The translations under genes were made by a program, and so were the position numbers. Below, one piece after another: positions 19,382-28,406 of a stretch of 64,000 nucleotides of DNA. Within the stretch, counting starts at the first letter, position 1. Every line of letters starts with the position of its first letter. This DNA comes from Hydrogenophaga sp. NFH-34 (lineage in GTDB: Bacteria; Pseudomonadota; Gammaproteobacteria; Burkholderiales; Burkholderiaceae_C): contig NZ_JACBGE010000003.1 of assembly GCF_021401345.1 (NCBI RefSeq), positions 124,001-188,000 of the forward strand. The letters run 5' to 3'. Under the pieces are notes generated by a model that did not search any database, was not told the origin of the DNA, and saw only the letters and a program-made list of their open reading frames with translations.

Positions 19382-21261
19382 GGCTGGCCTGACTTCACGG
19401 TGCGATACGCCTGATCGGGCCGGTTGCGAACTTCCGGGTGGCGCAACTCCAACAACCCCTCTCGCACCATCGCAGTGAGAAAGCGGGACTGCAACTTTTC
19501 CGCATCGCGATCCACCAACGCCGCCAGTTCAGAGGCGGCCAGCCAGCGCCCCACACAGAGCTTCAAGACGATGGCTTTGAGTTGATCCCTGGGCAAATTC
19601 TTGTTCTTGCGGGCAGGCTCGGCGAGTGGCAGCAGCGCTTGAACCTCGGGCGAGAGTCCTGCCAGGCGACCCGGTTGGGGGGAGTTCGGAGTCGATTGGG
19701 GGGAGTCCCCGGCCCATTGGGGGGAGTCTTGGGGGGAGTTTCCCGCCAAATGAGGGGAGTCCCCGTCCGATTGGGGGGAGTCCTCCGCCACCCGGTAGCT
19801 GGCCCACCGGCGCTGGTTCTGCTGGGTCAGCAGACCGTCACGCACCAGCCCCTGCAACACGGCGGTGATGTCTTTCGAATGCTCCCCGGTGATTTCCTGC
19901 ATGCGGCCATTGGTCACGCTGCCTTCCACCTGCGCCGTCACCACCGCCTGCACCGCCGTCTTGTCCAACCGTGCAAACCGGTCGCCAAACCGCTGGCGCA
20001 GCGCCTTTTCCACCTCGTCCGGAATCAGGCTGACCATGGGCAGCACCAGCTTCACGCGGTCCGGCTGCAAGAACTCTTCCAGCCGAGGCGAACGCCAGTG
20101 TTGCGACCGCCAGCCGGCGCGGATCTTGTCCATCCCCGACCCGGCCTTGTCGCCACCGCCCATGAGCTGAAACATCAGTTGCAGGCTCTTGTTGCGGCAC
20201 TCGCTCACACCACCCTGCAGCAGTTGCACCCGCGACACCAGCAGCGAACCCGGGTTGGACAGCTCGATGCGATCCAGATAGCGCTCGATCACCACCCCGC
20301 CCTGGCCCCGGTGGTCCGCATGCACCAGGGCATTGACCACCGCCTCACGCAAAGCTTCGTGCACAGCCGAGTCGTCCTTGCGGTACAGCTCCCGGTCCAA
20401 CTGAAACGGCATCTTCAAGTCGCCCGACAGGCGCTGCATCACCCGCAGGTAGAACTGGAACAGGTTGTTTTCCCAGGTGCCGTCGGGCACCACGCGGTCC
20501 GTCCAGCGCACGGCCGGGTCGTCGGACAAACGCTCGCGGTAGTCCACATGGAACCCCGGCAAAGCCTCCCGCAAGGCCTCGAACCGGCCGAACATCAGCA
20601 GGCCGGCCACCGTGGCACCCTCCAGACCCGTGGCGCGGTCGCGGCGCAGGGCACTCAGCTTGGTTAGCAGCGCGGCATCGTCCAGCAACAGCCAGGGGTG
20701 GTCCGGCGCACGGGACGCGAAACGGTTGCGGTACTGCTTGACCGTCTCCGGATCAAAGTCTGCCTGGCCGAAATGCTCCACGATCTGCGAATCGGCCGGC
20801 GTGTCCGACTGGTCGGCCAGCATGCGGCGCACCTCGTCGTCCGAGCAGCGGTAGTCGCCCTCGTCCGCCCGGCGAAAGGTGCCATTCATGGGGTTGGGCC
20901 CCACAAACACCGGGCGCTGCAAGCGCGAAGCGCGCGGCACGTTCACCACCACAAACTGGCGCCCCTCGTCGTCCACCGTGCGCACATCGTCGTCGCGCAA
21001 CAGGTTGGCGCTGATCTTGTTGCGGTCGTTCAGCTGCGCCCACAGCACCGTGCGCAACTGCGCCGCGTCGGGCACGCCCTCCCACACCAGACCGGCCGGC
21101 TTCTCGGCCACCCCCAGCACGATGGTGCCGCCCTGCGTGTTGGCGAACGCGGAATACGACTCCCAGAAACTGCCCGGCAACCCGCCCCGCGCCGACTTGA
21201 ACTCGGTGTCGATGCCCTCGGTGCTGGACTGAAGGGAGGAGAACAGATCAAGTTGGCGCAT
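19378..21261 (-). CDS. AlbA_2/Schlafen-like putative DNA-binding protein with HATPase domain
   Basis: The 627-residue protein has an N-terminal AlbA_2 (Schlafen-like) domain with TEFKSARGG and FANTQGGTIVLGV. A RecG-type C-terminal ATPase-like domain follows, with EALREAVVNALVHADHRGQG. Two winged-helix-like segments lie further on, split by a linker of DSPQ repeats (about residues 490-535). Members occur next to type I restriction genes and some act as regulators or nucleases. The start ATG 21261 follows GGGAGGAG. The repeat linker comes from GGGGGGAGT-type DNA repeats at 19676-19790. Confidence 0.82.
   Translation of the reverse strand: MRQLDLFSSLQSSTEGIDTEFKSARGGLPGSFWESYSAFANTQGGTIVLGVAEKPAGLVWEGVPDAAQLRTVLWAQLNDRNKISANLLRDDDVRTVDDEGRQFVVVNVPRASRLQRPVFVGPNPMNGTFRRADEGDYRCSDDEVRRMLADQSDTPADSQIVEHFGQADFDPETVKQYRNRFASRAPDHPWLLLDDAALLTKLSALRRDRATGLEGATVAGLLMFGRFEALREALPGFHVDYRERLSDDPAVRWTDRVVPDGTWENNLFQFYLRVMQRLSGDLKMPFQLDRELYRKDDSAVHEALREAVVNALVHADHRGQGGVVIERYLDRIELSNPGSLLVSRVQLLQGGVSECRNKSLQLMFQLMGGGDKAGSGMDKIRAGWRSQHWRSPRLEEFLQPDRVKLVLPMVSLIPDEVEKALRQRFGDRFARLDKTAVQAVVTAQVEGSVTNGRMQEITGEHSKDITAVLQGLVRDGLLTQQNQRRWASYRVAEDSPQSDGDSPHLAGNSPQDSPQWAGDSPQSTPNSPQPGRLAGLSPEVQALLPLAEPARKNKNLPRDQLKAIVLKLCVGRWLAASELAALVDRDAEKLQSRFLTAMVREGLLELRHPEVRNRPDQAYRTVKSGQP
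19676..19790. repeat. In-frame degenerate repeats encoding DSPQ units
   Basis: At least six copies of a core TTGGGGGGAGT, with spacers of varied length, encode DSPQ, NSPQ and DSPH peptides inside the AlbA_2 protein. The reading frame is kept. It is a probable site of repeat-length variation. Confidence 0.75.
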
Positions 21262-21329
21262 GGTCGTTCAAAGCAACTAAGTCACCCGTGGCGGCGAGGG
21301 GGACGCAAAGGGCGAAAGCTGTGCTCACC

Positions 21330-23369
21330 TTACTCATCAAAAAAATCTTTGGTCAGGACATCGGCAGCCGTTCCTCGGGTAGGTTTCCCGAAACCAGTAG
21401 GTTCCAGCCTAAGTTCGACTATTCGCCTCCGCATGGCACTGATCTCCTGAACAGTGAATCGCCTCTTGCTTTCATGCCAGTGTTCATGCAGTTCCTCCAC
21501 GAGGGCCTCATCTGAAATCGGGCGACGCAACAGCAAGAGGTCATTCCAGGCGGCGTACACCGTTGCCAGCAACTCACAGTCATCGGTGGACCAGGTCCGC
21601 AAAGACTGGCAAACGTAATCGACCGCATTGAGCTGATCGCCCGTGATCGCACTCAGATGATTCTTGTAGTCATCGGCGAGCGTGAGCCGCTCATAGGTGT
21701 AGCCTGCGCCTTCCGGTCGATTGCCCCGCTCTCGTGACCGCTCCCGAAACCACCGCAATTGATCCAATCGTTTCAGAACACCCTGGAGTCTTTCAAGGTC
21801 TGCCGGTCCAGCCCGCAGGCGCGCGTATTCGTCATTGCTCGCTTCGACGCGTGCGTAATGGGTTGACAGGAACAACAGCTTCTGAAGTTTGACCCGCCCG
21901 AAGGTGGCTGCTTCGCAGTTCTGCGCGATGACTCGGGCAGCGATGACGACGGACGCAGCCTCCTGAGCACGGGCCGTTCTAGCCACAACCGAGTTGCTTG
22001 CATCGAACCGGTCACTTTCCGAAAACGCACTTTGGAGAACCGACTGTCGTAAGGCTTGAGCGCGCAGGAGGTTGGCATTGACCTCGGCTTCGACTTCGCG
22101 GATGACGGACAGGCGGCGGTCGACTTCGGCGAAGATGCGCGCCTGCTCTGCCTTCGGTGGCACTGCAACAGCTGCAAGCCTCACGTCCTCCAAGTTGAGC
22201 GTCTTGCGCGCCACCTCATGAGACTTTTCGGTCATTTCGAGGATTTTTGCGGGGTTTCGAAACCAAACCTCCACCCAATGTGGATCGACCAGATCGTTGA
22301 TCGGCAAGACTCCCACCGCACGTGCGACATTTCCGCCCGCCAAGTTTGCAGGGACAACGGCAGTCCGTCCAATTGCCCCAACCAAGGTCAACAGGACTTC
22401 CCCACCAGACAGCTTGGTTCGCGGGTAGGCACCCGCAATCTCCGGGTGAATTCTCTTCATCTCGATGGAATTAACTACGCCATCGTTGATGTCACCCACC
22501 CGTACAAACGGAATACCTTCTAAGAGGTCATCACCAGGCTGCAAAACGCCATACGCGCACGGCCGATTTCCCGGATTCAGTTGTTCAACAGTTGCCCACG
22601 CCCAACCTTCCGGCAGTTCCTTTCGGTCACCAGGCTGAGGTCCAGTTGGCGTTATGTAAGCGCCCTTTTTTTGCCACTGAAGCATGCGCGCGTCGAGGAT
22701 GCGTTGCAGGAGTTGGTCGCCAGTCTCATAGCCGCGCCCTTCGCGGCGGGCGAGGCTGGCTTCGGTTTCGACTAGGCGACCTTCGACGGCGGCTTTGAGG
22801 ACAGTGGCTTTGTAGCGTTTGAGGTTGGCCTTGACGCGCTGGAGGTTGGCGACGGCTTCGTCGAGGCGGGAGAACTGTTTGTCGATCTCGGCAACGATGC
22901 GGCGCTGTTCGTCCAAGTCCACCAAGGGCAACTCAGCGTCAGCCAGAAACGCCGTGGGCACACGGCGCAGCCCCACGGCGCCAGTCATGTGGCGTGCAGC
23001 CTCTTTGCGGAAAGACTCGGACGAAACGAAGTGGTACAGGTACTTGGCGTCTACGCGCTCGGAGGGGCGCAGCACGTGGAATTCCGACGAGCCGAAACCG
23101 ACACCGTTCTGGAGGCCACGGGCCACGGCCATCTTGCCGTTCTCCATGCAAGGCGTGACCTTGGCAAACAGCACATCGCCCTCGCGGAACGGGGTGTAGC
23201 CCTTCTTCACTTCGCCAAAAGGGCGTGTGGTCGAAGCGTCGATCTGGCCGTCCGCAGCGCCGACCGCCGCCATGGGAACGAACGAGACCTGCGCGTCGTC
23301 TGCCAGGGATGTCTTGTCGAAACGCGGGTTGATCTGCGCAACGTCGCTCAGCCGGACCATCTCCCTCAC
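21330..23369 (-). CDS. hsdS: Type I restriction specificity subunit HsdS with a C-terminal extra domain
   Basis: HsdS gives the R-M complex its DNA target. Two target-recognition regions are visible (about residues 1-150 and 240-390), each followed by a helical spacer ending near DEQRRIVAEIDKQF and KAEQARIFAEVDRRL. The protein is 679 residues, while usual HsdS has about 400-470. The excess (about 475-679) begins with GRVKLQKLLFL, a motif like the start of Panacea/DUF4065 domains, and is otherwise unrecognised. GTG 23369 overlaps the hsdR stop; ATG 23360 is an alternative. Confidence 0.9.
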   Translation of the reverse strand: MREMVRLSDVAQINPRFDKTSLADDAQVSFVPMAAVGAADGQIDASTTRPFGEVKKGYTPFREGDVLFAKVTPCMENGKMAVARGLQNGVGFGSSEFHVLRPSERVDAKYLYHFVSSESFRKEAARHMTGAVGLRRVPTAFLADAELPLVDLDEQRRIVAEIDKQFSRLDEAVANLQRVKANLKRYKATVLKAAVEGRLVETEASLARREGRGYETGDQLLQRILDARMLQWQKKGAYITPTGPQPGDRKELPEGWAWATVEQLNPGNRPCAYGVLQPGDDLLEGIPFVRVGDINDGVVNSIEMKRIHPEIAGAYPRTKLSGGEVLLTLVGAIGRTAVVPANLAGGNVARAVGVLPINDLVDPHWVEVWFRNPAKILEMTEKSHEVARKTLNLEDVRLAAVAVPPKAEQARIFAEVDRRLSVIREVEAEVNANLLRAQALRQSVLQSAFSESDRFDASNSVVARTARAQEAASVVIAARVIAQNCEAATFGRVKLQKLLFLSTHYARVEASNDEYARLRAGPADLERLQGVLKRLDQLRWFRERSRERGNRPEGAGYTYERLTLADDYKNHLSAITGDQLNAVDYVCQSLRTWSTDDCELLATVYAAWNDLLLLRRPISDEALVEELHEHWHESKRRFTVQEISAMRRRIVELRLEPTGFGKPTRGTAADVLTKDFFDE

Positions 23370-26257
23370 GCCACCAACTCCCGGTTCAGCTCATCCATCA
23401 CCTGCGGCAACTGTTCGCCAAACAGCTGGTGCACGCGGCCCAGGCCGCCTTGCTGGCTGAAGGGCGCGTAGTCGAAGTCTTCCAGTTCAATGCCGAGGTT
23501 GGCGGCGATGTGGTCGCGGATCATTTCCAGCCAGTGGAGTTGTTCGGGGGTGAAGGGGTCTGGATTCCCGCCTTCGCGGGAATGACGGACTGGGTCCGAT
23601 GGGGAATGATGGACTGGGTCCGGTGGGGAATCACGGACGGGGTCCTGTGAGGAGTGACGGGCATGGGCATCGCGGGCCTGGGCGAGCCATGCATTGAAGT
23701 TGGCCTGCACCCGTTCGGGGTAGGGCACGAGTTCGTTGTCTTGCTGCATGGCAAAGCGCACCAGGCTGACGATGTCGGTCAGCAGCCGCTTCTGGTTGCT
23801 CCCTTTGACCTTGCCTTTTTGCAGCGCGGCGTAGGCCTGCCAGAGGGCGCTTTCGTCGATGAGGTGCGGCGGGGCGTGCAGCGCGTCGGCCAGGGCCTTG
23901 ATGTCTTCAAACCGCAGGGGCGCGCGCACCGGGCGGTTGTAGAGGATTTGCAGTGCGGTGATTTCGTCTTTGTGCTGCTGGATGAAGGCTTCGAAGCTTT
24001 GCACCAGCTGCTGGGCGCGGTCGCTGGCTGCTTCGGCAAAGCCGGCGTGCAGCAGCGCGTCTTGCGTGACGGTGTCGATGATCAGGTCGGCCTTCTGCTT
24101 GAGCTTGAGGATGAGTTCGCGCAGCGCGGGGTTGGCCAGGGGTTCGGTGGCGTGTTGCAGCGCCACTTCGGCCTGCTGGGGCGGCGTGTCTTCGTCGCGC
24201 GCGGTTTCCAGCGCCTGCACCAGGCCGCGGGCGATGTCGCGCAAGCTGTGGCCCCCGCTGGCCTCCATCACCCGGGCCTGGTCGGCCTCGCTCACGTCGC
24301 GGTCCAGCCGGGTCAGGCGCACGGCCACGCTGCTGATGACCTCGTCCTCCACATTGCCGAGGGCCACGGCCTGCAGCAGCTTGTCCAACGGCACGGCCTT
24401 TTTGCTGTCCATGGGGCGGCTGTCGGTCTTGTCGCGTTCGCAGACGCCCACGCAATCGACGATGACGAAGTGGTCTTTGCGCACGTGGTCGCCGGGGTTG
24501 ACGCTGCGCAGGTCGTCGTCCCGGCACACGCGCACGCCGCGGCCTTTCATCTGTTCAAAGAAGCTGCGGCTTTTGACGCTGCGCATGAACATGACGATTT
24601 CCACCGGCTTGATGTCGGTGCCGGTGGCGATCATGTCCACCGTGACGGCCACGCGCGGGTAGTAGCTGGTGCGGAAGTCCTTGATGAGCTGTTCGGGGTT
24701 GGCGCCTCCACCCTGTGCACTGCGGTAGGTGATCTTCTGCGCGAATTCGTTGCCGCGGCCAAATTCCTCGCGCAGGATTTCGACGATCTTTTCGGCGTGG
24801 TTGTCGTCTTTGGCAAAGACCAGGGTTTTGGGCACCTCGCTGCGCAGGGGAAACAGGTCTGATTGCCAGCGGTCGCGCAGGGTGCGGACGACGGTGCGGA
24901 TCTGGTCGGGCGTCTGTACGGCGCGGTCCAGCTCTTCGGGGCGGTATTCAAAGTCGTCGTCGAGCTGCCAGGCGGTCTTGCGGCGGGTGGCTTTGTCTTG
25001 CGTTTCCAGCCAGTAGCCTTTGTCCACCTTGGCGCCTTGCTCGGTCACTTCGGTCTGGATGCGGTAGACGTCGTAGTTGACGTTGACGCCGTCGGCCACG
25101 GCCTGGGCGTGGCCGTATTCCATGACCAGGTTCTGGTTGAAGAAGCCGAAGGTCTGTTTGTTGGGCGTGGCGGTCAGGCCAATCAGGTAGGCGTCAAAGT
25201 ACTCCAGCACCTGGCGCCACAGGTTGTAGATGCTGCGGTGGGCTTCGTCGGTGATGACGATGTCGAAGCTCTCGATGGGGATGGCCGGGTTGTAGCCAAT
25301 GGGTTCGGGGTCTTTGAACAGGGCTTCGGCGCCTTCGGTGCTTTCTTCGTCGGCCTCATCGGGCAGGTCTTTGCCCTTGAGCAGGCTGAACATGCGCTGG
25401 ATGGTGCAGATGACCACGCGGGCGTTCTTGTCGAGCTGGTTGCCCTGCAGGTGCTGGACGATGAACTCTTCGCCGAACTTGTAGGCGTTGTGCGGGCTGG
25501 CGTAGGCGTCAAATTCCTTCTTGGTCTGGCGGGCCAAGTTGCCCCGGTCCACCAGAAACAGCACGCGCCGCGCGCCGCCGAACTTGATGAGCCGGTAGAT
25601 GGCACTGATGGCGGTGAAGGTCTTGCCGCTGCCGGTGGCCATCTGGATGAGGGCGCGCGGCTTGTTGGCAGCCAGGCTCGCCTCCAGATTCGTGATGGCC
25701 TGTATCTGCGCCGGCCAGAGCTTGAAGTGGGCGCCGCCCTGCCCCCATTCGGTGACCAGCGGGGGGCGCTGTTGCAGGCGGGCCAGGAAGGTGGGGGCTT
25801 CGTTGATGTCGCCCGTGTTGCTGGCCGTAGGTGGCGACAGGTAGGCGAGCCATTGCACCAGCAGTTCGGGCCGGAAAAAGGCGAACACCGGGCGGGCGCG
25901 GGGCAACGGGTCCAGCCCGTTGGTGAAGCGGGTTTCGACCCCGGTGGACTCGAACACGAAGGGCAGCGGGCGCCGCCACGCGGGCAGGCTGGCCGGCAGG
26001 CCCTGGGCGTAGCGGGCGCTTTGCACTTCCACACCGCTGAGGGTGGCGCCTTCTTTCTTGGCTTCGATGACGCCGCAGGCCTTGCCGTTGACGTAGAGCA
26101 GGTAGTCGGCAAAGCCGTGGCCGGGGTTGAGGGGGAATTCGCGGATGGCGATGCCGGTGGCCGCGCGGAGGTTGGCGCTGGCCACATCGCAAACGTGCCA
26201 GCCGGCTGCGGTGAGCAGCGCGTCGATGGTCTGGCGGGCGCGTGCCTCGGGCGTCAT
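23366..26257 (-). CDS. hsdR: Type I restriction endonuclease subunit HsdR
   Basis: HsdR translocates and cuts unmodified DNA. The 963-residue protein has an N-terminal PD-(D/E)xK nuclease (D51, E65 and K67 in GFADYLL and VIEAKK), a Walker A motif MATGSGKT near residues 206-213 and DEAH near 336. Helicase domain 2 follows, with MKGRGVRVC. It appears intact. Near residues 870-900 a short repeat array and a REP-like palindrome are inserted in frame, giving RHSREGGNPD-type peptide. It is the first gene of the minus-strand defence block and shares GTGA with hsdS. Confidence 0.95.
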   Translation of the reverse strand: MTPEARARQTIDALLTAAGWHVCDVASANLRAATGIAIREFPLNPGHGFADYLLYVNGKACGVIEAKKEGATLSGVEVQSARYAQGLPASLPAWRRPLPFVFESTGVETRFTNGLDPLPRARPVFAFFRPELLVQWLAYLSPPTASNTGDINEAPTFLARLQQRPPLVTEWGQGGAHFKLWPAQIQAITNLEASLAANKPRALIQMATGSGKTFTAISAIYRLIKFGGARRVLFLVDRGNLARQTKKEFDAYASPHNAYKFGEEFIVQHLQGNQLDKNARVVICTIQRMFSLLKGKDLPDEADEESTEGAEALFKDPEPIGYNPAIPIESFDIVITDEAHRSIYNLWRQVLEYFDAYLIGLTATPNKQTFGFFNQNLVMEYGHAQAVADGVNVNYDVYRIQTEVTEQGAKVDKGYWLETQDKATRRKTAWQLDDDFEYRPEELDRAVQTPDQIRTVVRTLRDRWQSDLFPLRSEVPKTLVFAKDDNHAEKIVEILREEFGRGNEFAQKITYRSAQGGGANPEQLIKDFRTSYYPRVAVTVDMIATGTDIKPVEIVMFMRSVKSRSFFEQMKGRGVRVCRDDDLRSVNPGDHVRKDHFVIVDCVGVCERDKTDSRPMDSKKAVPLDKLLQAVALGNVEDEVISSVAVRLTRLDRDVSEADQARVMEASGGHSLRDIARGLVQALETARDEDTPPQQAEVALQHATEPLANPALRELILKLKQKADLIIDTVTQDALLHAGFAEAASDRAQQLVQSFEAFIQQHKDEITALQILYNRPVRAPLRFEDIKALADALHAPPHLIDESALWQAYAALQKGKVKGSNQKRLLTDIVSLVRFAMQQDNELVPYPERVQANFNAWLAQARDAHARHSSQDPVRDSPPDPVHHSPSDPVRHSREGGNPDPFTPEQLHWLEMIRDHIAANLGIELEDFDYAPFSQQGGLGRVHQLFGEQLPQVMDELNRELVA
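23562..23660. repeat. REP-like palindrome plus 24-bp tandem repeats inside hsdR
   Basis: The sequence begins with the palindrome ATTCCCGCC-TTCGCGGGAAT and continues with about three degenerate 24-bp units built on GGGAATGA and GGACTGGGTCC. All are a multiple of three and stay in the hsdR frame. The palindrome is of the same kind as the one at 36384-36443. Confidence 0.75.
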
Positions 26258-26327
26258 GTGTCTGGGGGTGTCGTTGTTTCCTCTTGTTGCATTCTAGGGG
26301 CGGGGCGCGCGATGTCGGCGGCCCGCG

Positions 26328-27704
26328 TCAAGCCTGCCGCAGCGTCACCGTCACCACCAGTCCCGGCCCAGCGTTGCGTGCCGACAGCACGCCGCCGTGG
26401 GCCTGCGCCACCAGGCGGCACAGGTACAGGCCCAGCCCCACGCCGCCGGCAGCGCGGGTGCGCGCACTGTCGGGGCGGTAGAACGCCTGCGCCAGGTGGG
26501 CCAGTTGCTCTTCGGGCACGCCGGGGCCGTGGTCGCGCACTTCCAGCGTGACCGTCCCGCCATCGGCCGAGAGGGTCACGGTCGGCGATTCGGTGGCGTC
26601 GGCGCCGTGGCGCAACGCGTTGTCGATCAGGTTGCGCAGCAGCAGGCGCACCCGCGACGGGTCCACCGACACGGGGGGCATGCCTGCCGGGGCGCTCACC
26701 GCCACCCGTGCTGCCCCGGGGTGGCGGGCTTTCAGGTCTTCAATGACCTGCGCGGCCAGCGCCGGCAGGTCGGTGGGCGCACGCTGCAGCGCGGCATGGT
26801 CGCCCGACAGGCGCTCGCTCTCCAGCAGGTCGCTGATCAGCGTGGCCATTTCCTGCAGGTCGCGCAGCAGGGCCTTGCGCTGCGGGTCCACGTCGTCGCT
26901 TTCCGGCAGCAGTTCGGCGTTGAGGCGCGCCCGCGTGAGCGGGCTGCGCAGTTCGTGGCTGATCGCGAGCAGCAGCGCGCGCTTGGCTTCCAGCATCTGG
27001 TGGATGTCCTGACCCATGGTGTTGATGGTCAGCGCCAGCTCGCCCAGCTCGTCCGGGCCGTGGATGCAGCGCTCGGGAATCGGCTGGCTGAAGTCGCCCC
27101 GGCCGAACCGCTGTGCGCCTTCGCCGATGGCGTCCAGCGGCTTGAGCAGGCGCCGGACGTACAGCCAGGCCAGCAGGGTCAGCACCAGCAGCGAGACCAG
27201 GGCGTAGCCGATCATGCGCGGCTTGCGTTCGAACGCCTCGCCGTTGATGCCGAAGGTGAGCACGTGGCCGTCGGCCGTGGTGCGCTGAAGGACCTGCTGC
27301 CAGTCGATACCGCGGTCGCCCTGGCGCCCGCGCGATGCGGCCCCATGATCGACCTTGTCCTGCAGCCAGTCGGGCGGGGTCTGGTTCGGGTGCGACGACC
27401 AGTTGACCGTGGGCCCCTGGATGGTGACGGTCAGCGGCAGCCGCCCGATGATGGCCTGGGCCCGCTCGATGCTCGGGGTACCGCTGGCACCGGTGCATTC
27501 GCGCGTGAGCTGGTCGACATAGTCCATCAGCAAGGGGCGTGCGGCGTCGCGCCAGCCGACCGAGAAGGCCTTCTGGGCACCGGTGACGAAGATGAAGGTC
27601 ATGGCCGTCGCGAGCAGCAGGAACACCAGCACCATGCGCAGCTTGATCGAATGCGCAACACGGTGCTTGGCGCGCCGCCAGGCCGAGGGCTGCCGGCGGC
27701 TCAT
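26328..27704 (-). CDS. Sensor histidine kinase, CpxA/EnvZ-like
   Basis: The 458-residue kinase has two membrane segments (about residues 22-44 and 168-188) flanking a periplasmic sensor of about 120 residues. A HAMP domain follows, then the phospho-acceptor box AISHELRSPLTR and the ATPase with NLIDNALRH, DHGPGVP and GGVGLGLYL. It pairs with the upstream response regulator, whose stop overlaps its start (ATGA). The Spy/CpxP-like gene at the head of the operon suggests sensing of envelope stress or metals. Confidence 0.93.
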   Translation of the reverse strand: MSRRQPSAWRRAKHRVAHSIKLRMVLVFLLLATAMTFIFVTGAQKAFSVGWRDAARPLLMDYVDQLTRECTGASGTPSIERAQAIIGRLPLTVTIQGPTVNWSSHPNQTPPDWLQDKVDHGAASRGRQGDRGIDWQQVLQRTTADGHVLTFGINGEAFERKPRMIGYALVSLLVLTLLAWLYVRRLLKPLDAIGEGAQRFGRGDFSQPIPERCIHGPDELGELALTINTMGQDIHQMLEAKRALLLAISHELRSPLTRARLNAELLPESDDVDPQRKALLRDLQEMATLISDLLESERLSGDHAALQRAPTDLPALAAQVIEDLKARHPGAARVAVSAPAGMPPVSVDPSRVRLLLRNLIDNALRHGADATESPTVTLSADGGTVTLEVRDHGPGVPEEQLAHLAQAFYRPDSARTRAAGGVGLGLYLCRLVAQAHGGVLSARNAGPGLVVTVTLRQA

Positions 27705-28402
27705 GCGCCCTCCCGCCGCAAGGCCAGCGAATAGCCGGCGTTGCGCAGGGTCTTGATGCAGTCCAGCGGCTCCAGCTTGCGGCGCAGGCGGCTGACCACG
27801 ATGTCGACCGCGCGGGTGTAGAGGTCGGCCTCGTGGCCGCGCAACTGGTTGAGGATGTCGTCGCGGCTGAAGACCTTGCCGGGCTCACGCGCCAGCATCA
27901 GCAGCAGTTCGTATTCGGTGCCGGTCAGTTCGACCTCGCCGTCCAGGCGGCGCACGCTGCGGCGCGCGGTGTCGATTTCCAGCCCGTCAAAGCGCAGCGT
28001 GGGCGCGGCGCTCAGCACCGCGGCGTGGCCGTTGCCTGCCGGCTTGAGGCGCCGCAACACGGTCTGCAGGCGCGCGACCAGTTCGCGCGGCTCGAACGGT
28101 TTGGGCAGGTAGTCGTCGGCCCCCAGTTCCAGGCCGACGATGCGGTCCATCACCTCGCCGCGCGCGGTCAGCATCACCACCGGGATGTCGCTTTCCTTGC
28201 GGATGGTGCGGCACAGCTCGAAACCGTCCATTTCCGGCAGCATCACGTCCAGGATGGCGGCGTCGAAACCACCGGCCCGCAACAGGGCCAAGCCGGCGCT
28301 CGGCCGGGTGGCGTGCACCAGTTGCAGCTCGAAACGCTGGAAGTAGGTCGCCAGCGGCGGGCCGAGGTTTTCGTCGTCGTCGATCAGCAGGATGCGGTTC
28401 AT
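27701..28402 (-). CDS. OmpR/CpxR-type response regulator
   Basis: The 233-residue regulator has a receiver domain with acidic pocket DDDE near the N-terminus, phospho-acceptor Asp in AILDVMLPEMDG, and Lys in YLPKPFEPRE. A C-terminal winged helix with VDIVVSRLRRKL follows. ATG 28402 (MNRILLIDDDE) is the family start. The upstream small gene ends five bases away. It is predicted to control the envelope-stress operon that contains it. Confidence 0.94.
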   Translation of the reverse strand: MNRILLIDDDENLGPPLATYFQRFELQLVHATRPSAGLALLRAGGFDAAILDVMLPEMDGFELCRTIRKESDIPVVMLTARGEVMDRIVGLELGADDYLPKPFEPRELVARLQTVLRRLKPAGNGHAAVLSAAPTLRFDGLEIDTARRSVRRLDGEVELTGTEYELLLMLAREPGKVFSRDDILNQLRGHEADLYTRAVDIVVSRLRRKLEPLDCIKTLRNAGYSLALRREGA

Positions 28403-28406
28403 CGGC

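Noticed and set aside
23562-23660. Possible CRISPR array, from regularly spaced repeats
   Set aside because: The units are direct neighbours without unique spacers, are in frame within hsdR and no cas genes are present.
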